Shown in pieces: positions 43,098-50,633 of a stretch of DNA of 64,000 bases. Below the pieces are notes generated by a model. That model had not been told where the DNA came from and did not search any database. It worked only from the letters and a program-made list of their open reading frames with translations. How positions within the stretch are numbered: position 1 is the stretch's first letter; the number at the start of each line of letters is the position of its first letter. Source of the DNA: Paenibacillus naphthalenovorans (lineage in GTDB: Bacteria > Bacillota > Bacilli > Paenibacillales > NBRC-103111); contig NZ_FNDY01000002.1 in NCBI RefSeq assembly GCF_900099895.1, forward strand, positions 242,543 through 306,542, written 5' to 3'. The position numbers and the translations under genes are program-made.

Positions 43098-43808
43098 TCA
43101 AGAAATATGCATCGTTGCCGCGACCAGCAGCCTGGGCAGATCCGCAACGGAAGAAATCGTACGAACCGAATCGATCTCCTCGATCCCAACGTTACCGAAC
43201 CGGTTAATCAGGCAGGATTCCATGCCCACCTTCGAGCTGCCGATGACATCGTCGTAGTAGTTGTCACCCACGTACAAGCTTTGCTCGGGCCCAACTCCTG
43301 ACACTTGTAAAGCTTTTTTGAAGATTTCTACATCAGGCTTCGCCACGCCAACCTCGGATGAAACGATAATGTGGTCGAAATATTCCGACAATTTGTTTTC
43401 CTCCAGCACTTTCCTTGCGGTCAGGTCCCAATTGCTGATCAGACCAAGCCCGAGAGACCGTTCCTTCAGCAGCTGCAGCACGCTCGGAACGAAGGGATAC
43501 GTCCTCCAGAATAAGCCGCGACACTTCTCGATTTGGCGGAGACGTTCGCACTGATCGCTTAAAGGAAAACTTAATTGCAGCGTATAGTTCAGCACACCGA
43601 TGTACCATGGGTAGAAAGTATGCATCTCCTGACCCAAGGCTCCCGGATATTCGCGCATGAACAACTTGTCGGTCAAATGATAGGCATGCTCAATGCTTTC
43701 CAAACCGATATCGATGCCTTGCTCCAGCAAAAACTGGCGGTATACGTTTTCTCTTTCCTGGTACACAAGCGTATAGCCTAGATCGAACCAAACAAAGGAA
43801 ACGGGCAT
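43098..43808 (-). CDS. HAD-superfamily hydrolase
   Basis: A 236-residue haloacid dehalogenase-type phosphatase. Motif I is VWFDLGYTLVY, in which the second Asp of DxD is replaced (DLGYT), so its catalysis may differ from typical phosphatases. Motif II is LISNWD, motif III K in the FDHIIVSSEVGVAKPD segment, motif IV YVGDNYYDDVIGS. It lies between the CocE-like remnant and the peptide importer genes. Substrate unknown. Confidence 0.78.
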   Translation of the reverse strand: MPVSFVWFDLGYTLVYQERENVYRQFLLEQGIDIGLESIEHAYHLTDKLFMREYPGALGQEMHTFYPWYIGVLNYTLQLSFPLSDQCERLRQIEKCRGLFWRTYPFVPSVLQLLKERSLGLGLISNWDLTARKVLEENKLSEYFDHIIVSSEVGVAKPDVEIFKKALQVSGVGPEQSLYVGDNYYDDVIGSSKVGMESCLINRFGNVGIEEIDSVRTISSVADLPRLLVAATMHIS

Positions 43809-43831
43809 TCTTTTTTACACCGCCTTTACTT

Positions 43832-44775
43832 TTATTCGCGCAAGATAGGCAGCCAAATCCTGGAAGGTCGGCGGCCGTCGTGATGTATCGTCTGTGTCGC
43901 CGTAACGAAATCCGCTTCCGTGACCTCTCCGGGATTCATAAGGCGATTTGGATTTCGATCATATGTCGGAAACAATGAACTGGTAATATCCAGCCTGATC
44001 GAATGTCCTTGTTGAAACACAACAGCCGTCGGGCCTAATGAAATTTCATATTTCACAATGCCGTCCGGAGGCACCGGCTCCGGACGCTCCAGCCCGTTTC
44101 GGTAACTTGCCCGAATGATCCCTTCTGCAATGTTGTACGCTCTGCCGTCGGGATACACATCGACAAGCTTGGCGACAAAATCGGTATCTTCGGCCGAAGT
44201 GGAGGCGTACAGCTCAAGCGTGACGTTTCGGCCCAATCTGTCCGCCCCTTTCGCAGCGCCGTATCCTGGGCAACGAACAGCACCCAGGACTGTGTACAAG
44301 CAAGTGCGAAGGCCCCGTTCCTGTATGTTTTGCCTTGATAAGAATCGGAGCCGGTCATGGCTGGCGTAATGCAGGTCAAGTGAGGCGGGCGATTCGCCGC
44401 AGCGAGCCACTGCACGGCTCCGGCGTAGGAAAATCCGTACATGCCCACCTTTGGAACCGTGTACGGAAGAGACGCCGCCCATTCGATCGTGTCATATCCG
44501 TCCTGTCCGTCATCCGCATAAGGTTGGAAGTCCCCTTCGGATACCCATCTGCCCCTTGTATCCTGGACGATCACCACGTATCCGTGGCGGGCATACCAGC
44601 TCGGATGCGCATAATTCATCGTCTGGGCATCCTCTTTATTATACGGCGTTCTAAGCAGTAATACCGGATGCCGCCTTCCGTCATCGGGCCGGTATATATC
44701 CGCGTATAACCTTATGCCGTCCCGCATCGGCACGGACACATTTTTCTCAAGTATCAGCCTCGCCGTGTCGGACAT
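43832..44775 (-). pseudogene. CocE/NonD-type serine hydrolase with large internal deletion
   Basis: The N-terminal ~165 codons from ATG 44775 encode the start of an X-Pro dipeptidyl-peptidase/CocE-type hydrolase: VPMRDGIRLYADIYRP, TRGRWVSEGDF and the nucleophile elbow GFSYAG. The C-terminal ~135 codons in another frame encode the end of the jelly-roll domain (NVTLELYASTSAEDTDFVAK to IWLPILRE). The join is near 44230-44265. The family is usually about 550-600 residues, so some 250-300 codons, including the catalytic Asp and His region, are lost together with the frame. AAGGAG precedes the ATG. Confidence 0.82.
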
Positions 44776-44822
44776 CCTTTCCGCTCCTTCCCTCCTGCTG
44801 CATGTGGATCAGAAACAGCTAT

Positions 44823-44882
44823 AAAAAAAGACGCCCTATCTGATAATGAGCATCAGATATCGACATCTCCAGTTGACTGGTA
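44823..44882 (-). promoter_or_regulatory. Organosulfur attenuator element E
   Basis: On the minus strand CATTA precedes hairpin CCAG-TCAA-CTGG, directly followed by a terminator (AGATGTC ... GGCGTCT plus inner TATCTGA/TCAGATA) with seven Ts (44829-44823). The CCAG/CTGG pair is a compensated change relative to CCGG/CCGG in A, B and D. It leads the CocE-HAD-dpp transcript. Confidence 0.72.
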
Positions 44883-44925
44883 ATGAAAGTATTCATACAA
44901 GTTTAGTTGGTTATATATGGAAGTA

Positions 44926-44955
44926 ATAGTAGCATACGTATATGAAAATGGTCAA
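44926..44955 (-). promoter_or_regulatory. Promoter of the CocE-HAD-dpp operon
   Basis: TTGACC (complement of 44950-44955) and TACTAT (complement of 44926-44931), 18 bp apart. It diverges from the promoter at 44980 that serves the monooxygenase gene. Confidence 0.65.
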
Positions 44956-44979
44956 TAGATGTTTTTTTATAAGGATGAG

Positions 44980-45008
44980 TTGACAAGAACTCATTTTCTG
45001 ATTAGGAT
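44980..45008 (+). promoter_or_regulatory. Promoter of the monooxygenase gene at 45155
   Basis: TTGACA (44980-44985) and TAGGAT (45003-45008) are 17 bp apart. The predicted leader of about 140 nt contains a 5' stem-loop (CCTGC/GCAGG near 45031-45046) and element F. Confidence 0.75.
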
Positions 45009-45062
45009 TTCAACTATAAGCTTCTAATTCCTGCTATTTATGCAGGTATTTGTTATCCGATG

Positions 45063-45117
45063 GATCGACCAGACCGACTGGAGACACTTTCTTTTGCCGC
45101 AGAAGGTGTCTTTTTTT
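45063..45117 (+). promoter_or_regulatory. Organosulfur attenuator element F
   Basis: ATCGA precedes hairpin CCAG-ACCGA-CTGG (45069-45081), then a terminator (AGACAC 5' arm, GTGTCT 3' arm) with a T-tract at 45111-45117. It is divergent from element E across a shared intergenic region and shares the CCAG/CTGG stem with it. Confidence 0.75.
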
Positions 45118-45154
45118 ATTTTTATTCCCCCCATCAGACATAGGAGTGGTGTCC

Positions 45155-46492
45155 ATGGCCCGTAAGAGACAAATGAAATTGTCGGCCTACTTGGTCGGAA
45201 CCGGAATGCACGCTGGCTCATGGAGGCTTGAACAAGCCCATCCGGGAGCAAGCATCGACATCGACTATTACCGCAGGCTGGTTCAGACCGCCGAACGCGG
45301 TAAATTCGACATCGCCTTTCTCGCGGACAGTTTGGCGATTAATGAGCAGTCCCACCCCAATATTCTGAACCGCTTCGAGCCGATTACGCTCATTGCCGCA
45401 TTGGCGGGGGCCACATCCCGTATCGGACTTGTCGCAACAGCCTCTACTTCTTATATCGAACCGTTCAATCTCGCGCGTTTATTTATGTCGGCCGATCATA
45501 TCAGCAAAGGGCGAGTCGGGTGGAACATCGTCACGACGCGAGACTTATCCGGCAGCACGGCCCGAAATTTCGGCGCCTCGACCCATCCGGAGCTTGCCCT
45601 TCGCTATCAAAAGGCGGCGGAATTCGTAAACGTCGTTCTGGGTTTATGGGATTCATGGGAGGATGACGCCTTTATTTTCAATAAAGAAACCGGCGTTGTC
45701 TTTGATCCGAACAAGCTTCATCGCATCCGGCACAAAGGGGAATTTTTCGAGGTGGAGGGTCCGCTGAATATCGCACGCTCTCCCCAAGGGCATCCCGTAC
45801 TCGTTCAGGCGGGGAATTCTGAGCCCGGACAACAATTCGCGGCTCAAATCGGGGAAATCATTTTTGCCATCAAATTTAACTTCGAAGACGCAAGGCAATA
45901 TTATCAAGCTTTTAAAGAACGAATCGTGTCATTCGGCAGAAATCCGGACGATGTCTACATTCTCCAGGGGATCTCTCCTGTCATCGGAGCAACGGAAGAG
46001 GAGGCGCGCCTAAAGCTAAAGAGGCTGGAGAGGCTGCTTCCCGATGATACCATTATGGGATTTCTCGCCGATTATTTTAGGGAACTCGATCTAAGCCGCT
46101 TTACGCCGGAAACCGCCTCTAAAGAAGCCGGCTTACATACCCTAAACGCCATCCATCCCGATTATCGCAAGCATCAACCGGTGATCATCCGGGAAAACCC
46201 GACCTTAAGGGAAGTTTATTCGTTAATCATCGGTTCATTCAGCGGCGATCACCTCGTCGGAACCCCGGAGAAGATTGCCGATACGTTGGAAAAATGGTTT
46301 CTTGAAGGCGCCGCAGACGGTTTTATGCTCATGTCTCCGGCCTTACCGGACGGCCTGGAAGAGTTCATCGATCGGGTGGTCCCGATTCTTCAACAACGGG
46401 GCTTATTTAAAAAAGATTATGAAGGAACCACATTGAGGGAGCATTTCGGTTTACCCGTTCCGCCCAACCGCTTCAGCCGCCAAACCGTATAG
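45155..46492 (+). CDS. Flavin-dependent monooxygenase, NtaA/SnaA/DszA (LLM) family
   Basis: A 445-residue FMNH2-dependent monooxygenase with MKLSAYLVGTGMHAGSWR at the start, FDIAFLADSLAINEQS near 55, FEPITLIAALAGATSRIGL near 80, GRVGWNIVTTRD near 125 and the C-terminal LQQRGLFKKDYEGTTLREHFG. ATG 45155 has TAGGAG 8 bp upstream; in-frame codons further up lie inside the attenuator. It probably oxidises an imported organosulfur compound (inference from regulation and family). A terminator follows. Confidence 0.86.
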   Translation: MARKRQMKLSAYLVGTGMHAGSWRLEQAHPGASIDIDYYRRLVQTAERGKFDIAFLADSLAINEQSHPNILNRFEPITLIAALAGATSRIGLVATASTSYIEPFNLARLFMSADHISKGRVGWNIVTTRDLSGSTARNFGASTHPELALRYQKAAEFVNVVLGLWDSWEDDAFIFNKETGVVFDPNKLHRIRHKGEFFEVEGPLNIARSPQGHPVLVQAGNSEPGQQFAAQIGEIIFAIKFNFEDARQYYQAFKERIVSFGRNPDDVYILQGISPVIGATEEEARLKLKRLERLLPDDTIMGFLADYFRELDLSRFTPETASKEAGLHTLNAIHPDYRKHQPVIIRENPTLREVYSLIIGSFSGDHLVGTPEKIADTLEKWFLEGAADGFMLMSPALPDGLEEFIDRVVPILQQRGLFKKDYEGTTLREHFGLPVPPNRFSRQTV

Positions 46493-46504
46493 CTGCATGA
46501 AAAG

Positions 46505-46535
46505 AAGCGCCTCCGTTTAAGATCGGGAGGCGCTT
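46505..46535. terminator. Terminator behind the monooxygenase gene
   Basis: AAGCGCCTCC (46505-46514) pairs with GGAGGCGCTT (46526-46535), 10 bp with an 11-base loop. On the minus strand the stem is followed by CTTTTCATG, so it may also end the dioxygenase transcript. Confidence 0.7.
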
Positions 46536-46543
46536 CCGCCATA

Positions 46544-46682
46544 TTATGGATGAACTGTCGCCGCCTTTCTGAGCCGGGCGTTCCTCTCCGCCAGTTTTCG
46601 TTTAAAAAGGGGGAGTGCTTTCTCGCCGAATATCTCTGCCTCTTCGGGGTGCGGGTAACCGGACAAAAGCAAAATGGCCAAA
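46544..46682 (-). pseudogene. C-terminal remnant of an SsuD-type LLM monooxygenase
   Basis: On the minus strand, directly behind the dioxygenase stop, a ~45-codon frame reads LAILLLSGYPHPEEAEIFG, then EKALPLFKRKL, ending at TAA 46544. LSGYPHxEEA near the C-terminus is a hallmark of SsuD/MsuD alkanesulfonate monooxygenases. No start or N-terminal domain remains, so it is a deletion remnant. Confidence 0.7.
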
Positions 46683-47642
46683 CTACTCTTCAACAACGGG
46701 TGTTCCATAGGTATGGAAGCTTGGGATGGTAGGCGTCCTCCACGCTTGACCTTTGGCCCTTTCCGCCTGCGTCCATGTCACCGTTTCCCAATCCGGCGCA
46801 AAAATAAAATATCCGCCGGTGGCTAGTTCTATCCGATTGCCGCCCGGTTCAAAGCAATATAAGAATAAGGTTTGCTGGATCGCATGCTTTGCCGGACCGC
46901 CTTCAATCACAATATCGTTCTCCACATAAATATTGGCTGCGCGCATGAGATCATCCCATGAATCTACACAAAACGTAATATGATGGAGTCTTCCCCGACG
47001 GTTAGTCGCATCCAGCGTATAGACCAACTCATAGGATTTTTGTCCGGCATACAACCAGGAGCCCGCATGAGTTCCATTATCCAAAACAATTTGTTCACTC
47101 ACCCTCAGCCCCAATGCATCCTGCATAAATTGACTGTTGGGTTCCACTTTCTGAGCTAAATAATTGATATGGTCCAACTGCCGCACACCTACACCCTTGC
47201 CCGTGTATTTTTGCGGCTGATTTTTCAACGCCGGGCGTAAATGCTCAGGGGCTTGGTACTTTTCGGCTTCAAAATAAATTTCCATCTGATGACCGTCCGG
47301 ATCCATAAACCGGTAAGACTTGCCATGACCGATATCGCCATCCGTCCAGCCTATGCCATATCCGCTTTTTTCAATCGCGGCATATCGGCGTTCCAAAGCT
47401 TGCGGAGAATAAGTCCGCAATGCCGTATGACCAATGCCCGGCTGTTTCGATTCCGTTAATTTCATGCAATACCTTTCGTATTGTCCCCATCCGCGGAGAT
47501 ACACCGACTGTCCGGCACGCCCCGCTTCTTCCATACCGAGAATATCCTTAAAAAACCGGAGGCTTTCATCCGGTTTGGGTGTCAAAAGCTCCACATGACC
47601 CAGATGCGCAATATCTCTGATTGGCTCATGATACGAATCCAT
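46683..47642 (-). CDS. Type I extradiol dioxygenase (catechol 2,3-dioxygenase-like)
   Basis: A 319-residue two-domain VOC enzyme. The first domain starts IAHLGHVELLTP; the second, catalytic domain starts VRQLDHINYL. Iron ligands are His158, a His of LHHITF near 220 and Glu272 (GGNRIELATGG), the expected positions for XylE-type enzymes. It cleaves catecholic rings next to the diol. ATG 47642 is chosen over 47648 because AGAGGTGA is then 8 bp away. It lies 26 bp behind the formaldehyde dehydrogenase gene. Confidence 0.85.
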   Translation of the reverse strand: MDSYHEPIRDIAHLGHVELLTPKPDESLRFFKDILGMEEAGRAGQSVYLRGWGQYERYCMKLTESKQPGIGHTALRTYSPQALERRYAAIEKSGYGIGWTDGDIGHGKSYRFMDPDGHQMEIYFEAEKYQAPEHLRPALKNQPQKYTGKGVGVRQLDHINYLAQKVEPNSQFMQDALGLRVSEQIVLDNGTHAGSWLYAGQKSYELVYTLDATNRRGRLHHITFCVDSWDDLMRAANIYVENDIVIEGGPAKHAIQQTLFLYCFEPGGNRIELATGGYFIFAPDWETVTWTQAERAKGQAWRTPTIPSFHTYGTPVVEE

Positions 47643-47668
47643 CCTCATTCACCTCTGAAATATCATTT

Positions 47669-48886
47669 TTATTTCTTCAGAATGCCATGAGGATCAATGA
47701 CATATTTCCTGGCGGCTCCCTTATCGAAAGCCGCATAGGCTTGAGGGGCTTCATCCAGCGATATGACCGTCGCATTCACTGCCTTTGCGATTTGCGCCCT
47801 GCCGCGAAGGATCGACATCATCAATTCATAATGATATTTCATAACGGGAGTTTGCCCTGTCACAAATGTATGCGCTTTCGCCCAACCCAATCCGAATCTG
47901 ATCTTCAGGGTTCCTATCTTGGCGTCTTCATCTAGAGCACCGGGATCTCCCGTCACATACAAGCCCGGAATCCCCAATTTGCCTCCTGCCCGCGTGACCT
48001 GCATGATCGAGTTTAAGACCGTTGCCGGCGCCTCCGAATGTTGAGGTCCGTGTCCATGAGCTTCGAATCCTACACAATCAACCGCACAATCGACTTCCGG
48101 CACACCAAGAATCTGTTCGATTTGTTCCCCCAAATTGTCATGCTTGCTTAGGTCGACCGTCTCACATCCAAAGCTTCTGGCTTGCTCCAATCGCTCCGGG
48201 TTCAAGTCTCCAACTATAACTACCGCGGCCCCCAGCAACTGTGCCGAATGCGCAGCAGCTAACCCTACAGGGCCCGCGCCTGCCACGTAAACGGTGGAGC
48301 CGGGTCTTACTCCTGCGGATACCGCTCCATGATAGCCCGTTGGAAAAATATCCGAAAGCATCGTCAAATCGCGAATTTTCTCCATGGCCTGGTCTTTATC
48401 GGGAAACTTTAACAGCTGGAAGTCTGCATAAGGGACCATGACGTACTCTGATTGACCTCCTACCCAGCCTCCCATATCCACGTAACCGTACGCAGAACCA
48501 GGACGATCCGGATTTACATTCAAGCAGACGTGTGTATGCTGTTCTTTACAAGCGCGGCAGCGGCCGCATGCAATATTAAAAGGAACCGACACCAAGTCAC
48601 CTTTTTGGATAAACTCTACATCCCGGCCAACCTCAATCACTTCACCCGTGATTTCATGTCCCAACACCAGACCGGCGGGGGCTGTTGTACGGCCGCGTAC
48701 CATATGCTGATCGCTGCCGCAAATATTCGTTGTTACAACCTTAAGGATAACGCCATGATCACACTTGCGTCCGACATTTTTGGGGTTCACTCCCGGGCCA
48801 TCCCTGAGAATTAATTCGGGATATTGAATATCTTCAACCGCTACGTTCCCTGATCCCTTATACACAACCGCCCTGTTCCCTGCCAT
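47669..48886 (-). CDS. fdhA: Glutathione-independent formaldehyde dehydrogenase (zinc ADH family)
   Basis: A 405-residue zinc-dependent dehydrogenase close to Pseudomonas FdhA: VVTTNICGSDQHMVRGRTTA, GHEITGEVIEVGRDVE, four structural-zinc cysteines in CGRCRACKEQHTHVC, and NAD motif GAGPVGLAAAHSAQLLG. It oxidises formaldehyde to formate using tightly bound NAD. Co-transcription with a ring-cleavage dioxygenase suggests formaldehyde arises from O-demethylation of a methoxylated aromatic (inference). GGAGGAG precedes the ATG. A GntR-type operator lies at 48936-48952. Confidence 0.88.
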   Translation of the reverse strand: MAGNRAVVYKGSGNVAVEDIQYPELILRDGPGVNPKNVGRKCDHGVILKVVTTNICGSDQHMVRGRTTAPAGLVLGHEITGEVIEVGRDVEFIQKGDLVSVPFNIACGRCRACKEQHTHVCLNVNPDRPGSAYGYVDMGGWVGGQSEYVMVPYADFQLLKFPDKDQAMEKIRDLTMLSDIFPTGYHGAVSAGVRPGSTVYVAGAGPVGLAAAHSAQLLGAAVVIVGDLNPERLEQARSFGCETVDLSKHDNLGEQIEQILGVPEVDCAVDCVGFEAHGHGPQHSEAPATVLNSIMQVTRAGGKLGIPGLYVTGDPGALDEDAKIGTLKIRFGLGWAKAHTFVTGQTPVMKYHYELMMSILRGRAQIAKAVNATVISLDEAPQAYAAFDKGAARKYVIDPHGILKK

Positions 48887-48935
48887 GCTTTCTCCTCCTT
48901 CATCGTTTCATTAAAATAATTCAAAAATGAATTCT

Positions 48936-48952
48936 ATATTGATCAACAATAT
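48936..48952. promoter_or_regulatory. GntR-type operator before fdhA
   Basis: ATATTGATCAACAATAT, a near-perfect palindrome centred at 48944. It shares the core ATTGTTNAACAAT (one mismatch) with sites at 49752, 52325, 56556 and 57314. Confidence 0.55.
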
Positions 48953-49030
48953 TGATTGCAATTCAAGTATAGTTTTTTCATATTCGTATGTCAATGCAAA
49001 TGTTAAATTTATCCTGCGCTGCGCACAAAA

Positions 49031-49055
49031 AAAACGCCCTGCCACTGGACGTTTT
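49031..49055 (-). terminator. Terminator of the first GntR gene
   Basis: On the minus strand AAAACGTCC pairs with GGGCGTTTT around a 7-base loop, followed by a run of Ts. It lies 10 bp behind the GntR stop. Confidence 0.75.
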
Positions 49056-49064
49056 AAAATATGC

Positions 49065-49706
49065 CTAAAGCAAATATTGATAGTTCTGTGCAATGGTTTG
49101 ACGCACATTAGCCACATGGTTCTTAATCGCTTCTTCTGCTTCCTTTTCATTGTGCGATTTGAGGGCCTGAAGTATTCTCTCATGCTCTATAAAAGACTGC
49201 TGATTTCTCCCCGGGACTAATATGGTTTTGAAGTGAATGCGATTTAATTGCGTTTTAATGGTGTTGATTAATGAAATAGCTTGAACATTCTTCGATGCAT
49301 TGTATATGACATTGTGAAATTCACGATTCAATAAGGAATATTCGTCAAATCTGTTCTCTTTAATATGTGAATTCATGGTCTCGAGAATGTTTTCAAGCCG
49401 TTTGATGTCGGCTTCACTGATATTCTTAGCAGCACTTTTGGCCACTAATCCCTCAAGAACCTCGCGTATTTCCATATAATTGATGACTTCCTCAAGCGTA
49501 AAAGATTTGATGGTGGCTCCTTTGTTGTTTTCCACTTCAACCAAGTTTTCCCGTTCCAGCATCATAAGCGCCTTTTTAATGGTATTTCTGCTGACACCTA
49601 TGGCCTCTGCAAGCTGGTTTTCCGTTAATTTTTGCGATGGTTTGTAAACACCGGTCAAAATTTTTTCCTTAATATATTGAAAAGCAATGTCCGTTTGACC
49701 GCCCAT
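49065..49706 (-). CDS. GntR-family regulator (FadR/FCD type), copy 1
   Basis: A 213-residue regulator. The winged helix is at residues 1-75 (LTENQLAEAIGVSRNTIKKALMMLERENLVEV) and the FCD ligand domain follows (MEIREVLEGLVAKSAAKN, then NREFHNVIYNAS, with the His metal ligand). It shares more than half of its residues with the second GntR protein at 56650, including the ends IENNKGATIKSFTLEEV and NYQYLL. An operator-like site precedes its own gene (49752-49767). Likely an autoregulated repressor of the aromatic cluster. Confidence 0.85.
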   Translation of the reverse strand: MGGQTDIAFQYIKEKILTGVYKPSQKLTENQLAEAIGVSRNTIKKALMMLERENLVEVENNKGATIKSFTLEEVINYMEIREVLEGLVAKSAAKNISEADIKRLENILETMNSHIKENRFDEYSLLNREFHNVIYNASKNVQAISLINTIKTQLNRIHFKTILVPGRNQQSFIEHERILQALKSHNEKEAEEAIKNHVANVRQTIAQNYQYLL

Positions 49707-49751
49707 ATCCTTACCCCATTTCTTACCATGTGCTTAATTTAGATATACAAA

Positions 49752-49767
49752 AAAGTTGAACAATACT
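49752..49767. promoter_or_regulatory. GntR-type operator before the first GntR gene
   Basis: AAAGTTGAACAATACT contains the conserved half-site GAACAAT and a weaker left half (centre 49758). It is consistent with autoregulation. Confidence 0.4.
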
Positions 49768-49817
49768 ATCATACAATATATTTTTTTTATGAAAATGTCA
49801 ATACAAATAAGAAAAAA

Positions 49818-49843
49818 CGGGTTTTGCGCCGCACGCAAACCCG
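49818..49843 (-). terminator. Terminator of the galC-end operon
   Basis: On the minus strand CGGGTTTGCG pairs with CGCAAAACCCG (one extra A), followed by TTTTTTC. It separates galC from the first GntR gene. The bases 49844-49922 show nothing else. Confidence 0.8.
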
Positions 49844-49922
49844 CCCGTCATTTCCTTGTAACTACCCGCATTACCCAGGATTGCTCATAAGAACGTACTG
49901 AGATTCTTCATCGTCAACATTG

Positions 49923-50633
49923 TCAACACGATTTCCTTGCCGTTCTTGCTTCCTCGCTCTCGTAATACACTACATTTTCTTTTTCCAAAATCCCTCTCAA
50001 ATTATAAAAATCAAGGCTTAGCTCTCCTCTTTCGATTCTGGTCTTGGTATTTTCCTCCTTGGCCATTCTTTGGTTAGAGCTCTCCAGTGCAAGCTTGAGG
50101 TCTTCTTTTTTCACAAAAACAATTCCGTCATCATCAGCCATCACCAAATCTCCGGGGTTAACAGAGGCTCCGCCGCACACCGCCGGTGCATTCACCCAGC
50201 CACCGCGTGATTTCGTCGAGCCTTGCGAGTGAATGGCTTTGGACCAAACCGGAAATCCGCATTCTCTGATTTTGGCTACATCGCGGATTCCCGCTTCGGT
50301 AACGACACCTTGAACTCCGCGTTTCATAAGTGCATTGACGATGAGCTCCCCTATCATGCCCGTGCGGCTTTCCCCGATTGTCGTAATGACCAGAACATCA
50401 CCCGGCTTGCAAATTTCGATGGCGGCATGAATCATTAAATTATCTCCCGCAAAACAGGTGACGGTGACCGCTGGACCGCAAATCTTATTTCCCGGTTTGA
50501 CCGTCTGCAATTCATGACTTACAAGGCCGATTTTTCCCTGGGCCTCATATACGGTAGAGACATCAAGCTTGGAAAATTGTTCGATGATCGTTTGATCAGG
50601 CCGGTCAATGTTTCTTACAATGTACCTTTCCAT
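49923..50633 (-). CDS. galC: 4-carboxy-4-hydroxy-2-oxoadipate aldolase / oxaloacetate decarboxylase (RraA fold)
   Basis: A 236-residue RraA-fold class II aldolase of the LigK/ProA/GalC type. It cleaves 4-carboxy-4-hydroxy-2-oxoadipate to pyruvate and oxaloacetate, the last step of gallate and protocatechuate 4,5-cleavage. Signature segments are GELIVNALMKRGVQGVVTEAGIRD (substrate Arg, Asp in GIRD), GFPVWSKAIHSQGSTK and VNPGDLVMADDDGIVFV, and the C-terminal SLDFYNLRGIL is typical of the aldolases and absent from RraA itself. Its ATG overlaps the galB stop (ATGA). Confidence 0.85.
   Translation of the reverse strand: MERYIVRNIDRPDQTIIEQFSKLDVSTVYEAQGKIGLVSHELQTVKPGNKICGPAVTVTCFAGDNLMIHAAIEICKPGDVLVITTIGESRTGMIGELIVNALMKRGVQGVVTEAGIRDVAKIRECGFPVWSKAIHSQGSTKSRGGWVNAPAVCGGASVNPGDLVMADDDGIVFVKKEDLKLALESSNQRMAKEENTKTRIERGELSLDFYNLRGILEKENVVYYESEEARTARKSC

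Noticed and set aside
45050..45154. Upstream extension of the monooxygenase reading frame to 45050
   Set aside because: It would translate the attenuator hairpin and terminator, and has no ribosome site; ATG 45155 fits the family start.
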